Below, piece by piece: positions 28,392-37,093 of a stretch of 64,000 nucleotides of DNA. Every line of letters starts with the position of its first letter. Position 1 is the stretch's first letter. The stretch is from Pragia fontium DSM 5563 = ATCC 49100. Lineage in GTDB: Bacteria; Pseudomonadota; Gammaproteobacteria; Enterobacterales; Enterobacteriaceae. The DNA is taken from the NCBI RefSeq assembly GCF_900112475.1, contig NZ_FOLW01000002.1, positions 62,001-126,000 of the forward strand. The letters are read 5' to 3'. Below the pieces are notes generated by a model that saw only the letters and a list, made by a program, of their open reading frames with translations, did not search any database and was not told the origin of the DNA. The translations under genes and the position numbers were made by a program.

Positions 28392-28942
28392 ATCGGAAAC
28401 TACTGTTTATTCCATTAATCGTTTTTTTGGTGATGGTTACCGCCTTTATGGTGCAACTACAGCGTAATGCAGACGGTGACGATCCGACTACGCTTGAGTC
28501 GGCTTTGATTGGTAAACCGGTTCCTCAGTTTAAGCTGGAGTCATTGGATGTTCCGGGCAAGGTTTACGATCGCGCCGCATTAAACGATGGTAAACCCGTG
28601 TTGTTAAACGTTTGGGCGACCTGGTGTCCAACTTGTTATGCCGAACATAAATTTTTAAACAAACTTGCTGCACAAGGGATTCGTGTAGTGGGAATGAATT
28701 ATAAAGACGATCGCAATAAGGCCATTAAATGGCTCAATGAACTGGGTAATCCCTATGCCCTAAGTCTGTATGACAACAACGGTATGTTAGGGCTCGATCT
28801 TGGCGTATATGGAGCACCCGAAACCTTTCTTATCGATGGGGATGGCATTGTTCGCTATCGGCACGCCGGCGACCTCAACGACCGGATATGGGAAGAAGAG
28901 ATTAAACCCCTTTGGATTAAGTATCAGGGGAGCGGATCATAA
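28388..28942 (+). CDS. ccmG: Thiol:disulfide interchange protein CcmG (DsbE)
   Basis: Membrane-tethered periplasmic thioredoxin that reduces the CxxCH thiols of apocytochrome c. The 184 residues include an N-terminal anchor at about 5-24 and a thioredoxin fold with active site WATWCPTCYAEH. The GxxGxPETFLID cis-proline region (YGAPETFLIDGDG) is also intact. In E. coli it is reduced by DsbD. Overlaps ccmF by four bases and abuts ccmH. Confidence 0.96.
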   Translation: MNRKLLFIPLIVFLVMVTAFMVQLQRNADGDDPTTLESALIGKPVPQFKLESLDVPGKVYDRAALNDGKPVLLNVWATWCPTCYAEHKFLNKLAAQGIRVVGMNYKDDRNKAIKWLNELGNPYALSLYDNNGMLGLDLGVYGAPETFLIDGDGIVRYRHAGDLNDRIWEEEIKPLWIKYQGSGS

Positions 28943-29436
28943 TGCTTAAGCGAATTTCGTTCATTCTGTTTGGCATGGCGCTGACTTTTATCGCTCATGC
29001 CACCATCGATACCTATGATTTTAAATCAGTAGAAGAAGAGCAACAGTTTCGTGAGCTAACCGGGCAACTACGTTGTCCGAAGTGTCAAAATAATAGCATT
29101 GCCGACTCCAATGCTCCCATTGCTACTGATATGCGAGAGAAGGTTTATCAGTTGATGGAACAAGGGAAGTCTCGGCAGGAAATTATTAATTACATGGTTG
29201 ATCGTTATGGCAACTTTGTGACTTATGAGCCTCCGTTAACGCCAGCGACGATTATCCTTTGGCTGATACCGGCTCTTTGTGTCGTTTTTGGTGCCGTAGC
29301 AATTGTGATGCTTTCCCGTCGTCATAAACGAGCGGTATCTGACGCCACGCCGGATGCGTTATCTGCTGAAGAACAGAAACGCTTGCAGCAACTATTAAGC
29401 GATGAACATAGCGCGAAAGGCAGGAAATCATCATGA
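28942..29436 (+). CDS. ccmH: Cytochrome c maturation protein CcmH (CcmL-type, short form)
   Basis: Signal peptide and a periplasmic domain with the redox motif LRCPKCQNNSIADSNA, then one membrane segment (about 103-125, TIILWLIPALCVVFGAVAIVML). At 164 residues it corresponds to the N-terminal half of E. coli CcmH, which is a fusion of this protein with a TPR protein. Here the TPR part is a separate overlapping gene (ccmI at 29433). It acts with CcmG to keep apocytochrome c thiols reduced and is part of the heme lyase complex. Confidence 0.94.
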   Translation: MLKRISFILFGMALTFIAHATIDTYDFKSVEEEQQFRELTGQLRCPKCQNNSIADSNAPIATDMREKVYQLMEQGKSRQEIINYMVDRYGNFVTYEPPLTPATIILWLIPALCVVFGAVAIVMLSRRHKRAVSDATPDALSAEEQKRLQQLLSDEHSAKGRKSS

Positions 29437-30638
29437 TTGCATTCTGGCTAACAATTATTGTGTTACTGGTTATTGGTGCTGCATTATTGATAGTACCCAC
29501 CATGTGTAAAGCTAATCCTGATACGGATACCAACCGTGATGCGATCAATAAGGCTTATTATCAACAACGTTTAACCGAGTTGACCGAAGATGAAGCTCAG
29601 GGAGTGATCGCCGAGCGGGAAACGATGGTAGCGGAACTTCAGCATAATCTGTTGGAGGATATCCCGGTTGATGAGTCGGTGGCTAAGCAGACTTCATTTA
29701 ATCGCATGCTGCTGTTGCCTGGTGTTTTGTTAATGTTGGTTGTTTCTTTGGGCCTGTATTTGCATACCGGTGGTTTAGGGCAGGTCATGCAATGGCAGCA
29801 GGTGATGAAAGAGATGCCGGATTTACGCCACCGTGCCGATACAGGGCAGCTCTCTACGCCAGAAGATATTGCTCGTTTTGCTTTGGGACTGCGTACCGAT
29901 TTGCTTTCAGAACCCGCTAACGTACGTGACTGGACAATGCTGGGATTAGCCGGTTTAAAACTAGGTAACGGTGAAATGGCTTTACAGGCTTATGAGAAAG
30001 CTTATCAGCTAGCGCCAAACGATGCCTATATTCAAATTATTTATGCCAAGCTGCTTACTCGTTCTAACGATCCTAACGACATTCAACAAGCCAGCGCTAT
30101 TTTGAAAGATATAGTGAAAACCAATCCAAACAACGTCGATGCGCTATCGGCTTTAGCAATGAATGCTTTTGGGCGGGGAGATTTTAATCAAGCTATTGCG
30201 GCTTGGGAGAAAGTGTTGACATTATTGCCTGCGGATGCGAACGGTATCGATGTGATTAAAAGCAGTTTAGCCTACGCTAAAGCACAACTCACCGCCAACG
30301 GTTCTCGGTTATCTGTGAAGCTATCATTAGCGACGGAAATGGCCGCTCAGTTGCCTGCTGAGGGAAGTGTTTTGATTGCGGTAACCGATGGTGAGTCTCC
30401 GGTACCAGTGGCGGTTAAACAGTTGCCATTAGGCCAGTTCCCGCTAGAATTATCGTTAGATGACAGTAATGCCATGATGCCATCACGTTTGCTTTCGAGC
30501 CTGAAAAAAGTAAAAATAAAAGCAACAATTACCAGTAATGATCGGGCTGATAACCGACATATAATGGGTGAAAGTGATATTCAGCCGTTTAGCGGTAAAG
30601 AAACCGTAAATGTGACTATCGGGCATATTAAGCAGTGA
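29433..30638 (+). CDS. ccmI: Cytochrome c maturation TPR protein CcmI
   Basis: A 401-residue protein with two membrane segments (about 3-22 and 90-108) separated by a Glu-rich cytoplasmic leucine-zipper-like loop. A periplasmic region follows with tetratricopeptide repeats (NVRDWTMLGLAGLKLGNGEMALQAYEKAYQLAPND, then NVDALSALAMNAFGRGDFNQAIAAWEKVL). It binds apocytochrome c C-termini and presents them to the CcmF/CcmH heme lyase. It is the last gene of the operon and overlaps ccmH by four bases. Confidence 0.93.
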   Translation: MIAFWLTIIVLLVIGAALLIVPTMCKANPDTDTNRDAINKAYYQQRLTELTEDEAQGVIAERETMVAELQHNLLEDIPVDESVAKQTSFNRMLLLPGVLLMLVVSLGLYLHTGGLGQVMQWQQVMKEMPDLRHRADTGQLSTPEDIARFALGLRTDLLSEPANVRDWTMLGLAGLKLGNGEMALQAYEKAYQLAPNDAYIQIIYAKLLTRSNDPNDIQQASAILKDIVKTNPNNVDALSALAMNAFGRGDFNQAIAAWEKVLTLLPADANGIDVIKSSLAYAKAQLTANGSRLSVKLSLATEMAAQLPAEGSVLIAVTDGESPVPVAVKQLPLGQFPLELSLDDSNAMMPSRLLSSLKKVKIKATITSNDRADNRHIMGESDIQPFSGKETVNVTIGHIKQ

Positions 30639-30674
30639 GTAAAGCTGTAAGGCCTACATAAAAGGGAGAGTAGA

Positions 30675-31430
30675 ATGAAATGCCGTCTTATTAGTCTTGC
30701 GCTTGCTGGAGTAATGCTTACTGGCTGTGCCAATAGCGGTCAGTTAAATGAAGATGGAACCCGTCCTGATCCAATGGAAGGGTTTAACCGTAGTATGTTT
30801 AACTTTAACTACCACTATATGGATCCGTATGTGGTACGGCCTATTGCCGTGGTGTGGCGTGATTATATGCCGCAACCGGCTCGTAACGGCTTGGGCAATT
30901 TTACCAGTAATCTGGGTGAACCAGCCAGCATGGTGAATAATTTCCTACAGGGCAATATTTATGATGGTATGCGCCACTTTAACCGCTTTTTCCTGAACAC
31001 GTTATTAGGGATGGGTGGCTTTATTGATGTGGCGGGTATGTCTAACGATAAGCTGAAGAAGGATTACAACAAAGAGTTTGGTCAAGTACTGGGCTATTAT
31101 GATGTACCTTATGGCCCTTATGCCGTGTTGCCGGGCTATGGCTCTGCGACGGTGCGTGATGAAGGTGGTGGCTATGTGGACTATGTTTATCCGGTATTAA
31201 GCTGGATTACCTTCTGGGGTTCCGTTGGTATGTGGGCCGTTGAAGGGATTGAAACCCGTGCTCAATTCCTCGATCAGGATCAGATGCTGGCTAATTCACC
31301 GGATCCATATGTCTTTATGCGTGAGGCTTACTTCCAACGCCATGACTTCCTGGCAAATGATGGTCAGATTGAAGCCGAGAAGAATCCTAATGCGGATGCC
31401 TTGAAAGATCAGTTGGATGATATCGATTAA
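30675..31430 (+). CDS. mlaA: Outer membrane phospholipid transport lipoprotein MlaA (VacJ)
   Basis: Component of the Mla pathway that removes mislocalised phospholipids from the outer leaflet of the outer membrane and hands them to MlaC. The 251 residues start with a lipoprotein signal ending LTGC (Cys18), and the core MEGFNRSMFNFNYHYMD through YGPYAVLPGYGSATVRD is typical of MlaA. RBS GGGAG at 30664-30668. The separation from ccmI is short (36 bases), so some read-through from the ccm operon is possible. A strong terminator follows. In E. coli mlaA lies beside fadL in this same divergent-tail arrangement. Confidence 0.97.
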   Translation: MKCRLISLALAGVMLTGCANSGQLNEDGTRPDPMEGFNRSMFNFNYHYMDPYVVRPIAVVWRDYMPQPARNGLGNFTSNLGEPASMVNNFLQGNIYDGMRHFNRFFLNTLLGMGGFIDVAGMSNDKLKKDYNKEFGQVLGYYDVPYGPYAVLPGYGSATVRDEGGGYVDYVYPVLSWITFWGSVGMWAVEGIETRAQFLDQDQMLANSPDPYVFMREAYFQRHDFLANDGQIEAEKNPNADALKDQLDDID

Positions 31431-31450
31431 TTGCTTTATTCGATGATAAA

Positions 31451-31487
31451 CAAAAAGCCCTGTCACAGTGTGACAGGGCTTTTTTAC
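31451..31487 (+). terminator. Bidirectional terminator between mlaA and fadL
   Basis: AAAAAGCCCTGTCACA pairs with TGTGACAGGGCTTTTTT. A-run and T-run on the two sides allow it to serve mlaA (+) and fadL (-), which converge here. Confidence 0.92.
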
Positions 31488-31532
31488 TATGCATATTCTC
31501 CATGGTAAATACATGGAGGGCATCGCGCTAAA

Positions 31533-32828
31533 TTAGAAGGTATAGTTCAGGTTAAGACCATATAACCAAGCTTTGCCTTTCGAATGGAAAGTATAAACCG
31601 GGCTGTTTGGCGAGTTGTTTAACTTCTCTTCAACCTTCACTTCTTTGCCGTTCATATAGGAAATACCTACGTCTACTGAAGCATCTTTAGTGAAGTTATA
31701 GGTGGCACCGGTACTTAACCATACACGGTCTTGGTCAGGAATAGAAATAGAACGGTTCTTGGCAGGTACGGCGCTATCATCAAAGGCAATACCGGCACGC
31801 CATGTCCAGTTCTCATTATGGTAATAAGTGGTACCTAATGCGATACGGTAAGCATCACGGAACCCTTCGTGTTTGTAGAACAGAGTATTGCCGTCAGAGT
31901 CGGTTCCTTTCAGCTGTTCAAACTCACTCCAACTGGTGTAGGCCAGGGTATAGTGCATAGCCCATTTAGGCGCCACTTTATGGTAACCGGACAGCTCCCA
32001 AATCTCTGGCAGGTTTAGCGTCAGGTCACCGCTCATAGTAGAACCATTGGTTCCCCATGGATAGCCGGTAACAGACTGCATGCCGTTAATATTGGATGGT
32101 AAATTACTGCTGTAGTCGCCGGTAAAATCGATATCAACTTTAGAGCGATAGCTCAGACCAATACGGTTATCTTTATCGATTTCATATAATAATCCGGTAT
32201 TCCAACCGTAGCCCCATTCGTCACCTTTCAAGTGAGCGACTTCAGTATTGCTTGGCATACCGTTTTGGTTTTCACCGGCATAGCGGCTTATTTTCGCTTT
32301 TGCATAAACAGCATTGAAGCCTGCGCCGAAGCTAAGGTATTCATTAATACGGTAAGCAGCACTGAAGTTAAAGTTACCGGTTGTCAGCTCGGTCTTACCG
32401 GCCAGTGGTCCGGCAACATATTCATCGCTGAATTCTGTCGATAAACCATAGTTAGTGGTCAATGAGGTACCTACCGCCCAGCGATCGTTAATAGGGTAGA
32501 TGAAGTGCAGATTAGGTACCCACTCGTTTGGCGTGATGTCACTGGAGGACATATCACTACCGGAAGGGGATGTACCGGTAATTTTTACCGTAGGCTGAAC
32601 ATAGATTGCCCCGCCGGAGAAAGTTGGACGATCAAACATCATCATTGATGCAGGGTTACGATTGCCTGAAGATGCGTTATCAGCGATAACACCTTCACCG
32701 GAGAACGCGCGACCCAGACCTGAAGCTGAGGATTCCTGAAGTTGGAAACCAGAGGCGTAGAGGTTGGATGATAATGCTGCGACAACGATAGCCAGTGCCG
32801 ACTTTCTTAAAATGTTTTTACGGGACAT
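31533..32828 (-). CDS. fadL: Long-chain fatty acid transporter FadL
   Basis: Outer membrane beta-barrel that takes up long-chain fatty acids. The start at [16 protein letters not shown] (32828) matches the E. coli start; a longer frame begins at 32855. A signal peptide ends near SNLYA, and the mature N-terminus [28 protein letters not shown] forms the hatch segment. The protein ends in the aromatic NYTF expected for outer membrane barrels. The mature size (about 405 residues) is normal. A FadR-like site lies upstream. Confidence 0.96.
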   Translation of the reverse strand: MSRKNILRKSALAIVVAALSSNLYASGFQLQESSASGLGRAFSGEGVIADNASSGNRNPASMMMFDRPTFSGGAIYVQPTVKITGTSPSGSDMSSSDITPNEWVPNLHFIYPINDRWAVGTSLTTNYGLSTEFSDEYVAGPLAGKTELTTGNFNFSAAYRINEYLSFGAGFNAVYAKAKISRYAGENQNGMPSNTEVAHLKGDEWGYGWNTGLLYEIDKDNRIGLSYRSKVDIDFTGDYSSNLPSNINGMQSVTGYPWGTNGSTMSGDLTLNLPEIWELSGYHKVAPKWAMHYTLAYTSWSEFEQLKGTDSDGNTLFYKHEGFRDAYRIALGTTYYHNENWTWRAGIAFDDSAVPAKNRSISIPDQDRVWLSTGATYNFTKDASVDVGISYMNGKEVKVEEKLNNSPNSPVYTFHSKGKAWLYGLNLNYTF

Positions 32829-32903
32829 ACAAGATCTCAAAAGTTCAAAAATCATTACGGATTGTAATAATTAAGGAGGGCATTGTATGGAGGAAGGCGT
32901 TAT

Positions 32904-32922
32904 CGACAGATTAGACCAGTTC
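32904..32922 (-). promoter_or_regulatory. Possible FadR operator upstream of fadL
   Basis: Read on the minus strand the sequence is AACTGGTCTAATCTGTCG. Its left half (AACTGGTC) matches the FadR half-site of the consensus ANCTGGTMCGACCAGNT, while the right half is weak. It is about 80 bases before the fadL start, in line with known FadR repression of fadL. Confidence 0.35.
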
Positions 32923-33242
32923 AACGATCTTGAGATATTTTGTTAGCATTTCTATCTAATGTTCCGACAAAAAGTAAATGTTTTTTCACGCGCATGCGTA
33001 TTTTGTTAGTGGAATAAAAAGTGAAATGGATAAAAAAAATTAAATATCAATCGATTAATTTGGCGAGTGTGGCGATTTAAAAAACTGACCTTGCGTCAGA
33101 TCATGACAATTTAACAAAGTTCATGCGTAACTTGGGCTGGAAGAGTAGTATAAGCGAGATTATTAAATTTTGAGCTAGATCTCATAAACAGACGTTAATA
33201 GAGTGGTTATTTGTCCGCTTTATTCCAGAGGAGATAAACAAT
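32923..33242. other. Intergenic region between fadL and yfcZ
   Basis: About 320 AT-rich bases between divergent genes. It should hold both promoters. I see no gene and no further site that I can assign with confidence. Confidence 0.4.
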
Positions 33243-33536
33243 ATGTCTGATTCATTGAAGTGTAATGCACAAGAAACAGCGGCCTGCTGTTGTGTTGATG
33301 TTGGTACCGTAATGGATAACACGGATTGCACCGCGTCTTATCAGAACGTGTTTGTTAACCGTGATGAAGCAGAACAAATGCTGAAGATGTTGACAGAGAA
33401 AGCGCGCGCTGTTGAATCTGAACCTTGCCTGATTGAAAGTCGCCTGGAAGACGTGACTGGTGGCGTGCAATTGACTACAGATTTCACGTTCTCATGTCAG
33501 GCTGAAACCATGATTTTCCAGCTGGGTCTACGCTAA
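33243..33536 (+). CDS. yfcZ: YfcZ/YiiS family protein
   Basis: A 97-residue cytoplasmic protein of the DUF406 family, recognised by ETAACCCVDVGTVMDN near the N-terminus and VNRDEAEQMLKMLTEKARAVESEPC in the middle. The function is not established. A strong RBS (AGAGGAGAT) precedes ATG 33243. In E. coli yfcZ is followed by fadIJ; here sixA follows after about 80 bases. Confidence 0.9.
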   Translation: MSDSLKCNAQETAACCCVDVGTVMDNTDCTASYQNVFVNRDEAEQMLKMLTEKARAVESEPCLIESRLEDVTGGVQLTTDFTFSCQAETMIFQLGLR

Positions 33537-33618
33537 TACTGTTTGGTTGATAAGAGATTCGGGTGAGGCATTTAACGTCACTGCTTTGGCGTTAACGGTT
33601 AAGTGAACGGAGTCAAAT

Positions 33619-34098
33619 ATGCAAATCTTTATTATGCGCCATGGTGAAGCCAGCTATCATGCTGACAGCGATCCACAGCGTCCCTTAACGGATAAGGGAC
33701 GTCAGCAAACCGCTGAAATGGCTCTTTGGTTGCGAAAAAAGATTGCAGAAATTGATTGGGTTCTGGTTAGCCCTTATGTCAGAGCACAGCAAACGCTGGA
33801 TGTTTTCAAAGCAGAGTTTCCGATACCTGAACCGACAACGATTGAGACATTTTCTGCTTTGATACCGGGCGGTGATGCCATGTTGATTGCGGACTACCTG
33901 ATGACCTTAGCTCAGGATGGTGTTAGTTCTGTATTGCTGGTTTCTCACTTGCCTTTGGTGGGGTACTTGGTTTCGGAATTGTGCAGTGGTGTTTATCCTC
34001 CGATGTTTAATCCTTCGGCAGTGGCCTGTATTACCGTGGAGCCACAAACGGGTAGAGGCACTCTAGACTGGCAGCAAGCGCCAGACGCACTAGCTTGA
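33619..34098 (+). CDS. sixA: Phosphohistidine phosphatase SixA
   Basis: Histidine phosphatase-superfamily enzyme (159 residues) with the catalytic RHG motif MQIFIMRHGEAS (His8) and the second motif VSHLPLVGYLVSEL. In E. coli it dephosphorylates phosphohistidine on HPt domains and acts on PTS-Ntr component NPr. Cytoplasmic, single-domain, normal length. The gene ends before a bidirectional terminator shared with the convergent small phosphatase gene. Confidence 0.94.
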   Translation: MQIFIMRHGEASYHADSDPQRPLTDKGRQQTAEMALWLRKKIAEIDWVLVSPYVRAQQTLDVFKAEFPIPEPTTIETFSALIPGGDAMLIADYLMTLAQDGVSSVLLVSHLPLVGYLVSELCSGVYPPMFNPSAVACITVEPQTGRGTLDWQQAPDALA

Positions 34099-34123
34099 TC
34101 GTTTAGGTTTTATTGACCGAATT

Positions 34124-34154
34124 AAAAAAGAGACGCTAATGGCGTCTCTTTTTC
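34124..34154 (+). terminator. Bidirectional terminator after sixA
   Basis: AAAAAAGAGACGC and GCGTCTCTTTTT form a stem with loop TAATG and are flanked by an A-run and a T-run, so both sixA and the convergent gene at 34158 can use it. Confidence 0.9.
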
Positions 34155-34157
34155 TGT

Positions 34158-34487
34158 TTATATGGCTAGCCTCAATCGGTGGGCCACAACGTCTTTCAGC
34201 AACTCAACCAATTGCGGATCCATATATTGGTAATCATCAGCAATATCCAATACATGAATCGTTTTATGTTCCAACAGCCGGTGATATTCAGCGACCAGAC
34301 GATTTTTATGTTTTTGCTCCATCACGCAAATGGCATCAGCCCACTGTAGCAGTGCGGGTGTTACCGGTTTACGGGCATTACGGCTGGTGCCAGCGGATTT
34401 GACCGATAAATCGGGATGGTAACGCCAAACCTGTTCTGCGGTTGGACTACGCCATTGATTACGACTACAGATAAACAAAACATTCAC
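34158..34487 (-). CDS. Low-molecular-weight protein tyrosine phosphatase-like protein
   Basis: A 109-residue protein that starts with a phosphate-binding loop close to the N-terminus, MNVLFICSRNQWRSPTAE, which fits the C-x5-R-S pattern (Cys7, Arg13). A DP-containing segment near the C-terminus (ADDYQYMDPQL) may supply the acid residue. It is shorter than classical LMW-PTPs such as Wzb (about 150 residues) and belongs to a compact subgroup. The substrate is unknown. Its ATG overlaps the stop of the upstream 74-residue gene by four bases, so the two are translationally coupled. Together with the next two genes it interrupts the sixA-smrB interval relative to the E. coli order. Confidence 0.8.
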   Translation of the reverse strand: MNVLFICSRNQWRSPTAEQVWRYHPDLSVKSAGTSRNARKPVTPALLQWADAICVMEQKHKNRLVAEYHRLLEHKTIHVLDIADDYQYMDPQLVELLKDVVAHRLRLAI

Positions 34488-34708
34488 GCTGAGGTCACCT
34501 CTTCCATGGCTTTTAATGTCAATTGGGCATTGCTAACCCTTGGGTACGCCATGCCTAACTGCGCCGCTCTGACTATTTTATCTGAGCGGGTATACATCAT
34601 TTTCCAGTTTTTCTCTCTGGGGAAATCATTCCTGATGGAACTACTACCCCGATGCTTATTACGTTTATTTTGTGCCAGCCGCCAGGCTCGAGTGCGGATA
34701 TTATCCAT
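34484..34708 (-). CDS. Small basic protein of unknown function, coupled to the phosphatase
   Basis: A 74-residue protein rich in Arg and Lys (MDNIRTRAWRLAQNKRNKHRG at the start), with no membrane segment or signal peptide. A TGAGG ribosome binding site stands about eight bases before the ATG at 34708. The four-base overlap with the phosphatase gene argues that this is a real gene and not a chance frame. The high positive charge suggests nucleic acid or ribosome contact, but I recognise no family. Confidence 0.6.
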   Translation of the reverse strand: MDNIRTRAWRLAQNKRNKHRGSSSIRNDFPREKNWKMMYTRSDKIVRAAQLGMAYPRVSNAQLTLKAMEEVTSA

Positions 34709-34849
34709 TATATTGCCTCATAAGATTAATCGTGGTTCAGCAGCCGCGATAATACAGAGAGGTCTAAATGGCAGTATTTATGCCAGCACTAATCATACAT
34801 CATTTTGCTTAAATCAAAATAGAGTGAGTAACTATTGAATTTGGCTCAG

Positions 34850-35284
34850 TTATGATTGAGCGGGGTTTACCTTGCTGGAAAACCTCGGTGGAAGATAGCG
34901 GATGAAATAATTCATTATGACAGCAGAGATAAGTCCAGCTGCTGCGCAAACTAAACTCAGCTCGGAAGCATCGTTATTTCCTAATATTAATAAAGCGAGG
35001 GGAAAGAGCAGTGAGGTCATCATACCAATTAATGCTATGTAAATAATGTGAGCATATTGTTTGGGTAAACAAGCGATGATGATGCCAGTAAGCAAGGCAG
35101 CGGGTGCACCCCAGACATAAACAATCAACAAGACTAAGGGGAATTCGCTAAGTATATCCCTCAGAAAATGATGTGGGTAATTAAGGATGATATACATCAA
35201 TGGGATGGCTGCAATCAGTCCAATAAGCGGCCCTATAAGGGTAAACCAAAAGGCATGATGGCAGATTCGCTGTATTTTATTCAT
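34850..35284 (-). CDS. Small integral membrane protein of unknown function
   Basis: Four hydrophobic segments can be seen in 144 residues: about 11-35 (FWFTLIGPLIGLIAAIPLMYII), 48-72, 78-98 and 104-126. A short basic C-terminal tail follows. No known motif is seen. The start MNKIQRICHH at 35284 is chosen because CAGGAAA precedes it at a suitable distance; the frame is open up to 35314. It lies between the small phosphatase pair and smrB on the same strand, with gaps large enough for its own promoter. Confidence 0.6.
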   Translation of the reverse strand: MNKIQRICHHAFWFTLIGPLIGLIAAIPLMYIILNYPHHFLRDILSEFPLVLLIVYVWGAPAALLTGIIIACLPKQYAHIIYIALIGMMTSLLFPLALLILGNNDASELSLVCAAAGLISAVIMNYFIRYLPPRFSSKVNPAQS

Positions 35285-35361
35285 AAACTGTCGTTTCCTG
35301 CAGGGGGATAACAAAATGTTTTAATGCAGATTAACGACAGTATGTGAAAAAGGCGTGAAGT

Positions 35362-35904
35362 TTAAATATCGATTCTATCTTCCAACTCAATTAGAACCAA
35401 AATGGCCGCATCGCCACCAAACTCTTTTGATGCTTGATGAAAGGCCAATACGTCAGGATGTTGGGCTAACCACAGCGGTGTCTGTTTCTTCAATATATGT
35501 TTACCGTGGCCGTGCATAACGCAGGCACAGTGAACGTGTTCACGCCGACAGGCGGCAATAAGCGCACCGAGCTCCTGTTTTGCCTGCTGTTGAGTTAATC
35601 CATGCAGGTCGAGAAATAGCTCCGGCGAATAATCACCACGTCGAAGTTTTTTGACCTCATAAGCGCTGGCTCCGGGGCGAACATAGCGCATTGGGCCTTC
35701 TTCACTGAGTAGCGGCTGGAACTCATCAGAAAAATAAAAACTGGCATCGATCTGATCTTGCAACAGACGTTCCGGCGAAATCTTCTTGTTTTTAGGTTTG
35801 GTTGAGTGAACCGCTTTATCCTGTTGGATCGGTTTAGTGCCGCGTACAGACTCTCTGAACAGGGCAAATTCTTCATCGGATAAGGCAAATTTCTTTTTCT
35901 TCAC
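35362..35904 (-). CDS. smrB: Ribosome rescue endonuclease SmrB
   Basis: A 180-residue cytoplasmic protein whose C-terminal Smr domain has [17 protein letters not shown] and the catalytic-type motif [19 protein letters not shown]. The N-terminal part matches the extension that contacts ribosomes ([20 protein letters not shown]). SmrB cleaves mRNA at collided ribosomes and so allows rescue by tmRNA. The gene is divergent from prmB across about 190 bases, as in E. coli (yfcN). Confidence 0.95.
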   Translation of the reverse strand: MKKKKFALSDEEFALFRESVRGTKPIQQDKAVHSTKPKNKKISPERLLQDQIDASFYFSDEFQPLLSEEGPMRYVRPGASAYEVKKLRRGDYSPELFLDLHGLTQQQAKQELGALIAACRREHVHCACVMHGHGKHILKKQTPLWLAQHPDVLAFHQASKEFGGDAAILVLIELEDRIDI

Positions 35905-36095
35905 GGGATAATAATCGAGTAAAAATAATATGAGATAGGGGTAGTGTAACCTTATCGTTAATTCTGTTCATGCAGTTATCGCCATTGTTGATAAAATTGA
36001 ATAGAACAATATCCGCGGATAGAAGCTGATTTGTTATGTACTTCATGGCAAACTAAGGGGTTATTTCCAGATTAGAATCCCGGTCGGAGGGTCAA

Positions 36096-37028
36096 TTGGA
36101 CAAGATTTTTGTGGATGAAGTTGTCAGTGATATGCATACCATTCAGGATATGCTGCGCTGGTCGGTGAGTCGTTTTAATGCGGCGAATATTTATTATGGT
36201 CATGGAACAGATAATCCGTGGGATGAGGCGGTACAATTAATATTGCCTACGCTATTCCTGCCGTTAGATATTCCACCGGAAATGTACCTTTCTCGTTTAA
36301 CCGTTAGTGAGCGTCATCGCATCGTTGAGCGGGTTATTCGTCGGGTTAATGAGCGTTTGCCGGTGGCTTACCTGACGAATAAAGCTTGGTTTGCTGGTCA
36401 CGAGTTTTTTGTTGATGAGCGGGTTTTAGTACCGCGTTCACCGATTGGTGAATTAATCAACAATCGCTTTGAATCACTGATCCCCCACGAACCGCAGTCT
36501 ATTTTAGATATGTGTACCGGCAGCGGATGTATTGCTATCGCCTGTGCTTATGCTTTCCCCGAGGCTGAAGTGGATGCGGTTGATATTTCCGTTGATGCGC
36601 TGGCCGTGGCGGAACAGAATATTGAGGCTCATCGCCTGGAGCATCAGGTGACGCCAATCCGTTCTGATCTGTTCAGGGATATGCCACCGATGAAGTACGA
36701 TCTGATTGTCTCTAATCCACCTTATGTGGATGCCGAGGATATGTCAGATTTACCGAAAGAGTTTCGTTTTGAACCTGAGTTAGGTCTGGCGGCCGGCACG
36801 GATGGCTTGAAGTTGGTGCGCCGTATTCTGGCTCGTGCCCCTGACTTCCTGAATCAAGATGGTGTCTTGATCTGTGAAGTCGGTAATAGCATGGTGCATT
36901 TAATGGAAGAGTACCCGGATATTCCATTTACCTGGCTGGAGTTTGAATACGGCGGTGATGGTATCTTTATGCTGACGCGTGAACAATTGCTTGCTTGCAG
37001 CGAGCACTTCCGTATTTACCGCGACTAA
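36096..37028 (+). CDS. prmB: Ribosomal protein uL3 N5-glutamine methyltransferase PrmB
   Basis: Methylates a glutamine on the ribosomal protein uL3 using S-adenosylmethionine. The 310 residues contain SAM motif I ([20 protein letters not shown]) and the catalytic NPPY at about residue 207. The gene starts with TTG at 36096 after a strong CGGAGG site (36085-36090); the same MDKIFVDE start is used by E. coli. It is the first gene of a run with aroC, mepA, yfcA, epmC and yfcL. Confidence 0.96.
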   Translation: MDKIFVDEVVSDMHTIQDMLRWSVSRFNAANIYYGHGTDNPWDEAVQLILPTLFLPLDIPPEMYLSRLTVSERHRIVERVIRRVNERLPVAYLTNKAWFAGHEFFVDERVLVPRSPIGELINNRFESLIPHEPQSILDMCTGSGCIAIACAYAFPEAEVDAVDISVDALAVAEQNIEAHRLEHQVTPIRSDLFRDMPPMKYDLIVSNPPYVDAEDMSDLPKEFRFEPELGLAAGTDGLKLVRRILARAPDFLNQDGVLICEVGNSMVHLMEEYPDIPFTWLEFEYGGDGIFMLTREQLLACSEHFRIYRD

Positions 37029-37093
37029 TAAACAGCACAACATTACCGGGCTATTGAACGCTCTAATAATAATTAACGGCTAAAGGAGCTGTG

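Noticed and set aside
34416-34838. 140-codon plus-strand reading frame opposite the small phosphatase pair
   Set aside because: It overlaps two coupled minus-strand genes with recognisable features; no signal or motif of its own.
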